The notes beneath the pieces were generated by a model that was given only the letters and a program-made list of their open reading frames with translations, made no database searches and had not been told where the DNA came from. This document shows, piece after piece, positions 23,904 to 31,829 of a stretch of 64,000 nucleotides of DNA. Numbering within the stretch: the first letter of the stretch is position 1; each line of letters starts with the position of its first letter. The translations under genes were made by a program, and so were the position numbers. The DNA is from Pseudomonas eucalypticola (GTDB lineage: Bacteria > Pseudomonadota > Gammaproteobacteria > Pseudomonadales > Pseudomonadaceae), in contig NZ_CP056030.1 of NCBI RefSeq assembly GCF_013374995.1, forward strand, positions 5,612,501 through 5,676,500, given 5' to 3'.

Positions 23904-24821
23904 ATGCCGCTGCCACTGATCTACCACGACGACTACAGCCCCCAGTTCCCCCCGGAACATCGCTTCCCCATGGACAAGTTCCGCCTGCTGCGCGACCACC
24001 TGGTGGCCAGCGGACTGGTACGCGACGCCGACCTGCTGCGCCCCGAGCTGTGCCCGACGGACATCCTGGCCCTGGCCCACGACCGTGACTACATCGAGCG
24101 CTACATGGCCGGCAACCTGGCTCGCGAAGACCAGCGCCGCCTGGGCCTGCCGTGGTCCGAAGCGCTAGCGCGGCGTACCGTGCGCGCGGTGGGCGGCTCG
24201 TTGCTCGCGGCCGAGCAGGCGTTGCAGCATGGCCTGGCGTGCCACCTGGCCGGCGGCACCCACCATGCCCATCATGACCACCCCGCCGGCTTCTGCATCT
24301 TCAATGACCTGGCAGTGATCAGCCATTACCTGCTGGGCAGTGGCCAGGTAGGCAACGTGCTGATCTTCGACTGCGACGTGCACCAGGGCGACGGCACGGC
24401 GCGCATCCTGGCGGACACCCCCAGCGCCATCACCGTGTCACTGCATTGCGAGAAAAACTTCCCCGCGCGCAAGGCCGACAGCGACTGGGACATTCCACTG
24501 CCCATGGGCATGGGCGACGAGGCTTACCTGCAAGTGGTGGACGAAACGCTCGACTATCTGTTGCCGCTGTATCGGCCTGACATTGTGCTGTACGACGCCG
24601 GTGTGGATGTGCACAAGGATGATGCCCTGGGGTACCTGCAACTGACCGATGCGGGTGTGTCGGCCCGGGACGAGCGTGTGCTGCGCCATTGCCTGGGCCG
24701 GGACATTCCGGTGATGGGCGTGATCGGCGGCGGCTACAGCAAGGACCGCCAGGCCCTGGCCCGCCGCCACGGGCTGCTGCACCACAGTGCCCAGCGGGTG
24801 TGGACAGATCTGGGATTGTGA
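23904..24821 (+). CDS. Histone-deacetylase-like amidohydrolase
   Basis: The 305-residue protein has the arginase/HDAC fold: the His pair and glycine-rich loop in HHAHHDHPAGFCIFNDLAV, the Zn-binding DCDVHQGDGTA (Asp-x-His) and the second Asp in LYDAGVDVHKDD. Bacterial members deacetylate acetylpolyamines or acetoin-related and lysine substrates. I start at MPLPLIYHDD (23904) because homologues begin there; the ribosome site is weak. The catalytic tyrosine region is GVIGGGYSKD. Confidence 0.88.
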   Translation: MPLPLIYHDDYSPQFPPEHRFPMDKFRLLRDHLVASGLVRDADLLRPELCPTDILALAHDRDYIERYMAGNLAREDQRRLGLPWSEALARRTVRAVGGSLLAAEQALQHGLACHLAGGTHHAHHDHPAGFCIFNDLAVISHYLLGSGQVGNVLIFDCDVHQGDGTARILADTPSAITVSLHCEKNFPARKADSDWDIPLPMGMGDEAYLQVVDETLDYLLPLYRPDIVLYDAGVDVHKDDALGYLQLTDAGVSARDERVLRHCLGRDIPVMGVIGGGYSKDRQALARRHGLLHHSAQRVWTDLGL

Positions 24822-24971
24822 CTTACCCACATCGGCTGTGGAACCGCCTGTGGATAACCTGCGGGAAAGCTCTGCCACGCCAGTAACGGCGTGGCCTGCA
24901 GGCGGCTGTACGTTTTTTATCCACCGGCGATCAGCTACAATGACCGGCTTATTCAGCACCGTGTGGCCCTC

Positions 24972-26207
24972 ATGTCCGATTCCCTCCCCGCCCCTGTCCA
25001 TCATGTCGCGATCATCGGCGGCGGCCCCGCCGGCCTGATGGCCGCCGAAGTGCTGAGCCAGGCCGGCGTGCGCGTTGAAGTGTTCGATGCCATGCCATCG
25101 GTGGGCCGCAAGTTCCTGCTGGCTGGGGTCGGCGGCATGAACATCACCCATTCCGAGCCGTACTCCGCGTTCGTCACCCGCTACGCCGAGCGACGTGATG
25201 AGGTGGCGGCCATGCTGGCCGGGTTCGACGCCGAACGCCTGTGCGAGTGGATTCACGGCCTGGGCATCGACACCTTCATCGGCACCTCCGGGCGTGTATT
25301 TCCCACGGACATGAAGGCCGCGCCCCTGCTGCGCGCCTGGCTCAAGCGCCTGCGGGAACAGGGGGTCGTTATCCACACCCGGCATCGCTGGCAGGGCTGG
25401 AACCTCGACGGCAGCCTGCGTATTCAACACCCTGGGGGCGAGTTGGCGGTGAAGCCGGACGCCACGGTGCTGGCCCTGGGCGGCGCCAGTTGGGCGCGCC
25501 TGGGCTCCGATGGTGCCTGGTTGCCCTGGTTGGCCGAGCGCCAGGTCGCCATCGCCCCCCTTCAGCCCGCCAATAGCGGGTTCGAAGTGGCGGCCTGGAG
25601 TGACCTGCTGCGCGACAAGTTCGCTGGCGCCCCCCTGAAGAACGTGGCCATGCACATGGCCGGTGAGACACCGCGCCTGGGTGAAGCGATCGTCACCGCC
25701 ACGGGTATCGAGGGCAGCCTGGTGTACGCCCTGTCGGCACGCATCCGCGAGCAGATCAATGCGCAGGGGCAAGCGACGGTCTACCTCGACCTGCTACCGG
25801 GCAAGGCTGTGGATAAAGTGGCGGCGGCCTTGAGCAAGCCGCGCGGTTCGCGCTCCATGGCCAAGCATCTGCACAGCGTGCTGGGCATCGACGGCGTGAA
25901 AGCCGCGCTGCTGCGCGAACTGACGGACAAGGCTGCCTTTGACGACCCACAGGTGCTGGCGGCAGCAATCAAGGCGTTGCCCATCGTCGTGGTGCGGCCA
26001 CGGCCGCTGGATGAAGCGATCAGTACCGCCGGCGGGGTTCGTTTTGAGGCGCTGAATGCAGGGTTGATGCTGACGGCGATGCCAGGCGTGTTCTGCGCGG
26101 GGGAAATGCTGGACTGGGAGGCGCCGACGGGCGGCTACCTGCTGACGGCATGCTTGGCCAGTGGACGGGTTGCGGCCCAGGGCGCGCTGGACTGGTTGCG
26201 CACCTGA
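24972..26207 (+). CDS. NAD(P)/FAD-dependent oxidoreductase, HI0933/BaiN type
   Basis: The 411-residue flavoprotein starts at MSDSLPAPVHHVAIIGGGPAGLMAAEVL (24972). It has the FAD motif GGGPAG near residue 16, the GRKFLLAGVGGMNITHSEP block unique to this family and a C-terminal CAGEMLDWEAPTGGYLLTACLASG. The family is conserved in Pseudomonas and its physiological role is not established. The 150-bp upstream gap has a single DnaA-box-like TGTGGATAA (24849), which I do not regard as an origin. Confidence 0.88.
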   Translation: MSDSLPAPVHHVAIIGGGPAGLMAAEVLSQAGVRVEVFDAMPSVGRKFLLAGVGGMNITHSEPYSAFVTRYAERRDEVAAMLAGFDAERLCEWIHGLGIDTFIGTSGRVFPTDMKAAPLLRAWLKRLREQGVVIHTRHRWQGWNLDGSLRIQHPGGELAVKPDATVLALGGASWARLGSDGAWLPWLAERQVAIAPLQPANSGFEVAAWSDLLRDKFAGAPLKNVAMHMAGETPRLGEAIVTATGIEGSLVYALSARIREQINAQGQATVYLDLLPGKAVDKVAAALSKPRGSRSMAKHLHSVLGIDGVKAALLRELTDKAAFDDPQVLAAAIKALPIVVVRPRPLDEAISTAGGVRFEALNAGLMLTAMPGVFCAGEMLDWEAPTGGYLLTACLASGRVAAQGALDWLRT

Positions 26208-26272
26208 CCCTCAGCAGCGGGCCTGGCCGCGGCGGCTGTCACGCGGGGTGAATGAAACCGCGCGGCGGCCCG

Positions 26273-26295
26273 GACGCGGCCGGGTCCGCTGCTAC
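26273..26295. repeat. Single REP core
   Basis: GACGCGGCCGGGTCCGCTGC, continuing to 26295, equals the right arm of the hairpin at 13201-13279. It lies between the convergent flavoprotein and rhlE genes. Confidence 0.65.
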
Positions 26296-26303
26296 ACAGC
26301 GCC

Positions 26304-27641
26304 TTAAGGCTTGCGCTTGCGTGGGCCGGTGTTGAAGGCCGGAACCTTGCGCACGGGCTTGACGGCCGGGGCAACGTTTTCGGTGGGCGTATCGCCGCTG
26401 TCCATCCATTTGCCCAAGGTGCGCTTGCCACCGCTGACCTTAGGTTTCTTCGGCTTTTTCGGTTTTTTCAGCACTTCGCCGCTGGCATTGGTTTCCGGGA
26501 CCCGGTGGTCGGGTTCGAAACCCGATTCTTCCTGGCGCTTGAGGGTCTGGCGGGTCAGCACTTCGATAGCCGACAGCAATTGCACTTCGTCGGCGCACAC
26601 CAGCGAAATCGCCTCGCCCGTCTGGCCCGCCCGGCCCGTGCGGCCGATGCGGTGCACGTAGTCTTCGGCGACGATGGGCAGGTCGAAGTTGACCACGGTG
26701 GGCAGGTCGTCGATGTCCAGGCCGCGGGCCGCCACGTCGGTGGCCACCAGGATCTGCACTTCATTGGCCTTGAAGCGGTCCAGGGCGCGCTGGCGCGTGG
26801 CCTGGGGCTTGTCGCCGTGGATGCCGTCGGCGTTGATGCCCAGGCCCTGCAGGCGCTCGACCAAGGCGTCGACACCGTTGCGGGTCTTGGCGAAGACCAG
26901 GGTCTGCTTCCACTTCAAGCGCTTCATCAGGTGGATGAACAGCTCCGGCTTGCGCTTCTTGTCCACCGTGACGATCCACTGCTTCACAGTGGCAGCCGCT
27001 ACGTTGCGCGGGCTGACTTCGATGCTCAGCGGGTCGTTGAGCATCTGCCCGGCCAGCAGGCGGATGTCGTCGGAGAACGTGGCCGAAAACAGCAGCGTCT
27101 GGCGCTTTTTCGGCAATGCGGCGTAGATATCACGCAGTTCTTCGGCGAAACCGAGGTCAAGCATGCGGTCGGCCTCGTCCAACACCAGGGTTTCCAGCTG
27201 GTTGAATTTCACCGCGTTCTGGCGGTAGAGGTCCAGCAGGCGGCCCGGGGTGGCCACCAGCAGGTCGATGCCCTTGCGCAACTTCATCATCTGCGGGTTG
27301 ATGCTTACGCCACCGTACACCGCATAGGTGCTCAGCGGCACATGCTCACCGTACTCACGGATGCTGGCGTGCACCTGTTCTGCCAGTTCCCGGGTCGGCA
27401 CCAGTACCAGCGCGCGCACGCAGTTGCTGGCCACTTTCGGGCCTTCCATGGTCAGGCGCTGCAGCATGGGCAGGGCGAAGCCGGCCGTCTTGCCGGTGCC
27501 GGTCTGGGCGGCGGCCATCAGGTCGCGGCCGGCCAGCACCGCTGGAATGGCCTGGGCCTGTACCGGCGTCGGGGTCTGGTAGCCAAGGGTTTCCAGGGCG
27601 CGCAACAGGGGTTCAATCAGGCCAAGGGTGGCGAATGTCAT
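26304..27641 (-). CDS. rhlE: DEAD-box ATP-dependent RNA helicase
   Basis: The 445-residue protein has the complete DEAD-box set: Q motif (GYQTPTPVQAQAIP), Walker A AQTGTGKT, PTRELAEQ, TPGRLLDL, DEAD (VLDEADRMLDLGF), SAT, and the helicase-C motifs TDVAARGLDID and HRIGRTGRAG. The C-terminal tail is short and lysine/proline-rich (KKPKKPKKPKVSGGKRTLG ... TGPRKRKP), as in RhlE. Such proteins act in ribosome assembly, RNA decay and cold adaptation. It is a monocistronic gene. Confidence 0.9.
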   Translation of the reverse strand: MTFATLGLIEPLLRALETLGYQTPTPVQAQAIPAVLAGRDLMAAAQTGTGKTAGFALPMLQRLTMEGPKVASNCVRALVLVPTRELAEQVHASIREYGEHVPLSTYAVYGGVSINPQMMKLRKGIDLLVATPGRLLDLYRQNAVKFNQLETLVLDEADRMLDLGFAEELRDIYAALPKKRQTLLFSATFSDDIRLLAGQMLNDPLSIEVSPRNVAAATVKQWIVTVDKKRKPELFIHLMKRLKWKQTLVFAKTRNGVDALVERLQGLGINADGIHGDKPQATRQRALDRFKANEVQILVATDVAARGLDIDDLPTVVNFDLPIVAEDYVHRIGRTGRAGQTGEAISLVCADEVQLLSAIEVLTRQTLKRQEESGFEPDHRVPETNASGEVLKKPKKPKKPKVSGGKRTLGKWMDSGDTPTENVAPAVKPVRKVPAFNTGPRKRKP

Positions 27642-27748
27642 CGAGGGTACCGTCAGGTCAAATTCTGCAATGCGCGCAGTTTACCTTGTCAGGGCGTGTG
27701 GAGGCGGGCTTGCCAGCGAGTTTTTCTGAACGGTCGCTGGCGGGGCGG

Positions 27749-28360
27749 TCAGGCGCCGCGATGCTTGCGCAGGGCGTCGCCGATCTTCGCGGCCGGCACC
27801 TTTTGCAAGGTGCAGAATAACGCATGGGACACCTGGCTCAAGCCATGGGTCTGGCGCAGCTCGCCGGCCAGATGCTGGACCAGGTTGGCCGCCATCTCGG
27901 CGTCGGCCATGGCCCGGTGGGCGGTGCCGGTGTGCGGCAGGCCAGCCCATTGCGTCAGGGTGCCGAGCTTGTGGTTGGGCGCCGCCGGCATCAGGCGCCG
28001 GGCCAGCAGCATGGAGCAGGCGAAGCGCTGGCGACGTTCGCGGCGCAGCAGGCCCAGTTCATAATCCCAGAACCGCTGGTCGAACGAGGCGTTGTGGGCC
28101 AGCAGCGGTGTATCACCGACAAAGTCCGCGACTTCACCCATCACCTGGGCAGCCGGCGGCGCACCGCGGACCATGGCGGTGGTGATGCCGGTCAGGCTGG
28201 AGACGAACGCGGGCACGGCAACCCCGGCATTCATCAGGCTCTGGTAGCGATCGACGATCTGCCCGCGTTCGAGCATCACCACGGCGATTTCGGTGGCACG
28301 GCAGTAGGCGCCCGGCGAGATGCCGGTGGTTTCAAAGTCGATGACGGCAATACGTTCCAA
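27749..28360 (-). CDS. 3'-5' exonuclease, DEDDh (DnaQ/PolC-like)
   Basis: The 203-residue exonuclease domain protein has IAVIDFETTGISPG (Asp8, Glu10), NASFDQRFWDYE (second Asp) and the HRAMADAE motif giving the terminal His and Asp, a DEDDh set. It is a stand-alone proofreading-type nuclease. It lies 15 bp downstream of the NYN-domain gene on the same strand; two nuclease-like proteins in tandem may work on the same nucleic acid (inference). Confidence 0.9.
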   Translation of the reverse strand: MERIAVIDFETTGISPGAYCRATEIAVVMLERGQIVDRYQSLMNAGVAVPAFVSSLTGITTAMVRGAPPAAQVMGEVADFVGDTPLLAHNASFDQRFWDYELGLLRRERRQRFACSMLLARRLMPAAPNHKLGTLTQWAGLPHTGTAHRAMADAEMAANLVQHLAGELRQTHGLSQVSHALFCTLQKVPAAKIGDALRKHRGA

Positions 28361-28375
28361 GACAACTCCAGGTAT

Positions 28376-28855
28376 TCAATTCTTGAGCAGCAACGCGCCT
28401 TCGATGGGCACGTAGCGGCTGGCGGCGCGGATCAGCGAGTTCGCCGTAAGCCCCGGTACGCCGTAGGCAACGGCCTGCACGCCGTGCTTGCTGATGATAC
28501 GGTCGAGCAGCATGTCGAAATCGCCGTCGCCGGAGGCCAGTACCACTTCATCGACGCGGTCGGCCACGTCCATGATATCGATGGTGATGCCCACGTCCCA
28601 GTCGCCTTTGGCCGAACCATCGCTGCGCTGGATGTACGGCTTGAGTTTTACCGTGAAGCCCAGGTTGCGCAGGATCTGCTGGAACTGCTGCTGCTTGCTG
28701 TCGCCACGGTCGATGGCATAGGCATAGGCTTCCACGATCTGGCCGCGCTGGCTGATATCAGCCCACAGGGCGGCATAATTGAAGTGGCAGCCATAGGCTT
28801 GGCGCACGGTGTAATAGAGGTTTTGTACATCGGCGAACACCGCGATTCTTTTCAC
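28376..28855 (-). CDS. NYN/LabA-like PIN-fold protein
   Basis: At 159 residues it has the acidic signature of NYN domains: FADVQNLYY at the N-terminus, GDWDVGITIDIMD and VLASGDGDFDMLLDRI, followed by GVPGLTANSLIRAASRYVPIE. NYN/LabA (DUF88) proteins share the PIN nuclease fold and are predicted Mg-dependent RNases. It is probably co-transcribed with the DEDDh exonuclease downstream. Confidence 0.87.
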   Translation of the reverse strand: MKRIAVFADVQNLYYTVRQAYGCHFNYAALWADISQRGQIVEAYAYAIDRGDSKQQQFQQILRNLGFTVKLKPYIQRSDGSAKGDWDVGITIDIMDVADRVDEVVLASGDGDFDMLLDRIISKHGVQAVAYGVPGLTANSLIRAASRYVPIEGALLLKN

Positions 28856-28945
28856 CGCACATCCTCGTGGCGCTGAAGCGCTCGACCTTGATCAGGCCGT
28901 CAGTATGCCAGTTGCGGCGCGGGTGCTGGGAATTGTCTGGCGAAA

Positions 28946-28970
28946 CGGCCCGGGCTGCTGCCACGGGCCG
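28946..28970 (-). terminator. GC-rich hairpin after the DUF2076 gene
   Basis: CGGCCCG (28946-28952) pairs with CGGGCCG (28964-28970) around an 11-nt loop. Reading leftward it is followed by TTTCGCC, so it is a weak intrinsic terminator 15 bp past the stop of the gene at 28985. Confidence 0.5.
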
Positions 28971-28984
28971 CCTGCCGAAGGGGC

Positions 28985-29698
28985 TCAGACGAAAGTGTCG
29001 TCGTCATCGAAGAAGCTGCCACCGCTGTCATCGCTGAAGTCGGTGTCAGTGAGGTTACCGCTTTCGTTGCCCCACGAATCGTTGTTGGCGAAGCGCTCGG
29101 GCTCATTGCCCCAGCCGCCCTGGTCCTGCGCAGGCGCGGGCTCTTGCAGGATCTCGACGATTTCCTGGGGTTGGCTGTTGTGGTGGAACAGGCTGCTGAT
29201 GCCCTCGGCCAGCATCACGCCACCGGCGACGCCGGCTGCGGTCTGCAGGGCGCCGCGCATGAAGCCGCCACCTGCCGGAGCCGCCTGCTGGGGCGGTGGT
29301 GCGTATTGCGGTTGCTGTGGCGCAGGCTGCTGGTAGCCGTTGCCAGGCTCGCGCCAGCCGCCCGATTGCTGCGGGGCCGGTGCGGGCTCAGGGCGTGAAC
29401 CACCGCCGAACAGGTTCGACAGGAACCCGCCGCTGGCTGGCTGCTGGTTGCCCGAGCCGGCCTGGGCACGTGCTTGTGCCAGGTCGGCCTGGAGTTTCTT
29501 GACCTGCTCGTCCATGCGCTTGAGGGCCGCTTCCTGTACCAGGATGGCCTGGGCCATGTAATAAGGCACCGCCGGTTGCGCGGCCACATGTTCCTTGATC
29601 CGCTCGTACGCCTGGGCGTCACGTGGGGCTGAACCCGCTTCGGCTTGCTTGAGCCGGGTAAACAGTCCGTCGATCAGGGTTTGCTCTTCGCTGTTCAT
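28985..29698 (-). CDS. DUF2076 domain protein
   Basis: The 237-residue protein starts MNSEEQTLIDGLFTRLKQAEA, the DUF2076 hallmark. An N-terminal helical/coiled-coil part (about 1-80, with LVQEAALKRMDEQVKKLQADLAQARAQ) is followed by a Gln/Pro/Gly-rich linker and a short hydrophobic glycine-rich segment (RGALQTAAGVAGGVMLAEG). The end is highly acidic (DTDFSDDSGGSFFDDDDTFV). It has been called a putative periplasmic ligand-binding sensor protein in databases, but no signal peptide is visible and the role is unknown. Confidence 0.82.
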   Translation of the reverse strand: MNSEEQTLIDGLFTRLKQAEAGSAPRDAQAYERIKEHVAAQPAVPYYMAQAILVQEAALKRMDEQVKKLQADLAQARAQAGSGNQQPASGGFLSNLFGGGSRPEPAPAPQQSGGWREPGNGYQQPAPQQPQYAPPPQQAAPAGGGFMRGALQTAAGVAGGVMLAEGISSLFHHNSQPQEIVEILQEPAPAQDQGGWGNEPERFANNDSWGNESGNLTDTDFSDDSGGSFFDDDDTFV

Positions 29699-29899
29699 GG
29701 CGACCTCGTTAGATTGCCGGTAAAAATTCGGCCCGGCCCGATATGGGCGGCCTGCCTACAAAATGGGGCACCCGCATGACGGTTTCAATGGCGGCACAGC
29801 ATGAAACTTCCTTCAGCCGGCCGCCCGACCGCCACGGTTGGAGCCTCGGGGCGCATGGGCTAAAGTGTCGGCCTGCTTTTTCATGTGCGATCGCGACTG

Positions 29900-30559
29900 A
29901 TGAACCCCTTAGACGTACTGCGTGACTCCCTGTATTTCTTCCGCCGCAACCTGGCCGGCATCGCCCAGCTGTGCCTGCCGCTGCTGGTGCTCGAAGCCCT
30001 GGCCTCGCAAGTGGTGCAACACAGCATCGGCCCCGATGCCTCGCCTATGTATGACATCGCCGTGGGCCTGCTGTTCTACCCGCTGTACACCGGCGCCCTG
30101 ATTCTGTTCCTCGATGCCCGCAGCCAGGGCCTGCAACCGCTCAAGCGCAATCTGCTGGCGGCCACGCTGCAGATGTGGCCGTTCTTCGCCGTGCTGGCGG
30201 CCACCAGCACGCTGTTGATCATGCTGGGCTTGTCGCTGTTCATACTGCCCGGTGTCTACGTGATGATCCGGCTGGTATTCGCCGAGTACCTGCTGGTGCT
30301 GCGCGGGCTCACGCCCATGGCGGCCATGCGCGACAGCTTCCAGCTGACCCAGGGGCACCTGCTGCCCATCGCCGCCTGCGTGTTCGGCTCGCTGGTGCCT
30401 TTGTGGGCCATCGACCTGGCCAGCAACACGGTCTGGCCCGACCCCAGCCACTGGCAGATGCTGCTGCTCGACAGCCTGAACGGCTTTCTGCAACTGTTCA
30501 CCAGTGTGGTGGTATACCGCCTGTACATGCTGCGCGTGGGCAAGACCGGCCAGGCGTGA
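29900..30559 (+). CDS. YciC-like integral membrane protein
   Basis: At 219 residues it starts at MNPLDVLRDSLYFFRRNLAGIAQLCLP (29900). About five to six hydrophobic segments and the AEYLLVLRGLTPMAAMRDSFQLTQGHLLP amphipathic stretch match the UPF0259/YciC family. The function is unknown; these inner-membrane proteins have been suggested to affect envelope lipids. It is followed after 64 bp by an EEP-family gene on the same strand. Confidence 0.8.
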   Translation: MNPLDVLRDSLYFFRRNLAGIAQLCLPLLVLEALASQVVQHSIGPDASPMYDIAVGLLFYPLYTGALILFLDARSQGLQPLKRNLLAATLQMWPFFAVLAATSTLLIMLGLSLFILPGVYVMIRLVFAEYLLVLRGLTPMAAMRDSFQLTQGHLLPIAACVFGSLVPLWAIDLASNTVWPDPSHWQMLLLDSLNGFLQLFTSVVVYRLYMLRVGKTGQA

Positions 30560-30623
30560 GGCCTTGGGCCGACGCGCCAGCTCGGTTATGCTCAAGGGCA
30601 TTGCCACGCCATAAGCCGAGCCG

Positions 30624-31706
30624 ATGACCCGACTACTGCGCAATACCCTGCTGGTGCTGGTGACCCTGGCGCTGTTGCTGGCGGTGCTGGTCTACACCCT
30701 GACCTGGCACCCAGAGCCCCGGGAAAAACTGACCCGCATGTGCCGCGGCGCCGCGCCGCAACTGGTGCCAGGCCAGGCGCTGAAGGTGATGACCTGGAAC
30801 GTGCAGCACCTGGCGGGCAAACAGTACGTGTTCTGGTACGACCTGCCCGCCGGCAACGGCCCGGACGAGCGGGCGACCCCGCAAGACCTGGCGTACAACC
30901 TGGACGAGGTGGCGCGGGTCATCCGTGCCGAGTCCCCGGACCTGGTGCTATTGCAGGACCTGGACGACGGCGCCAAGGCCAGCGACTACCAGGACCAGCT
31001 GGCGCTGTTGCGCGCACGCATCGTCGACCTCTACCCCTGCGACGTCGAAGCCTTCGACTGGAAAGCAGACTTCGTACCCGACTCGCACATTCTTGGCAGC
31101 GTCGGCCGCAAGCTGGCGACCCTGAGCCGCTACCAGATCGTGCAGGCCGAACGCCTGCAACTCCCCGCCAACCCGTACTGGCGCAACCCGTTCGCGCCGC
31201 AGCGAGCGCTGCTGACCAGCTACTTGCCGATCCAGGGCGGTGGCCAGCTGGCCGTGCTCAACACCAACCTGGACAAACCAGCCCCCGGTGATGACATCCA
31301 GGGTCAACAGATGCAAGCCATCCTCAAGCGCATCGACCGCATGGAAAGCCATGGCACACCGTGGCTGCTGGGTGGCAACCTCAACGCCCTGCCCCTGGGC
31401 CAGACCCTACGCCTGCCACCGGCCCGCCAAGCCGCCTACCCGGCCGACAGCCCCTTGCACCTGCTGTGGGACCGTTACCCCATGATCCCGGACAACCAGG
31501 AAGCCAGCGGCGCGGACCGCGAGGACTGGTTCACCTACTACCCCAACGACCCGGCTGTGCCAGGCCCGGACCGCACGCTGGATTACCTGTTCCACAGCCC
31601 CAAGCTCACGCGCATGGAAGCGCGGGTGCGCCAGGAAGACACCGAGGAAATTGCCGATCACCTGCCGTTGACGGCGCGGCTGTTGTTGCCGCCGCCGGCT
31701 AATTGA
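30624..31706 (+). CDS. Membrane-anchored endonuclease/exonuclease/phosphatase-family protein
   Basis: At 360 residues, an N-terminal membrane anchor (LLRNTLLVLVTLALLLAVLVYTL) is followed by an EEP domain: VMTWNVQHLAG (Asn), DLVLLQDLDD (where Glu is usual, here Asp) and LLGGNLNALP in place of the usual GDFN. The C-terminal DRTLDYLFHS ... EIADHLPLTARL keeps the final Asp/His. Substitution of two metal/catalytic positions makes full nuclease activity doubtful. The role is unknown. Confidence 0.78.
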   Translation: MTRLLRNTLLVLVTLALLLAVLVYTLTWHPEPREKLTRMCRGAAPQLVPGQALKVMTWNVQHLAGKQYVFWYDLPAGNGPDERATPQDLAYNLDEVARVIRAESPDLVLLQDLDDGAKASDYQDQLALLRARIVDLYPCDVEAFDWKADFVPDSHILGSVGRKLATLSRYQIVQAERLQLPANPYWRNPFAPQRALLTSYLPIQGGGQLAVLNTNLDKPAPGDDIQGQQMQAILKRIDRMESHGTPWLLGGNLNALPLGQTLRLPPARQAAYPADSPLHLLWDRYPMIPDNQEASGADREDWFTYYPNDPAVPGPDRTLDYLFHSPKLTRMEARVRQEDTEEIADHLPLTARLLLPPPAN

Positions 31707-31748
31707 TGGAATAGGCGCCGAGATTTCCAGATAGATAGGTGCTGGCCG

Positions 31749-31774
31749 CTTCCCGAGCTTCGCCCGGTCCCACA
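31749..31774. repeat. Single REP core
   Basis: CTTCCCGAGCTTCGCCCGGT, continuing CCCACA, is the same palindromic family as the tandem array at 827-1262. It lies between the convergent EEP and hrpB genes. Confidence 0.75.
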
Positions 31775-31829
31775 AGGGAACGCGGCACACGCCAATCCCT
31801 GTGGGAATGGGCGCCTCGGGCCTGCACCT

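Noticed and set aside
24849..24857. DnaA-box TGTGGATAA
   Set aside because: A single box in a short intergenic gap, with no cluster or AT-rich region; not evidence for an origin.
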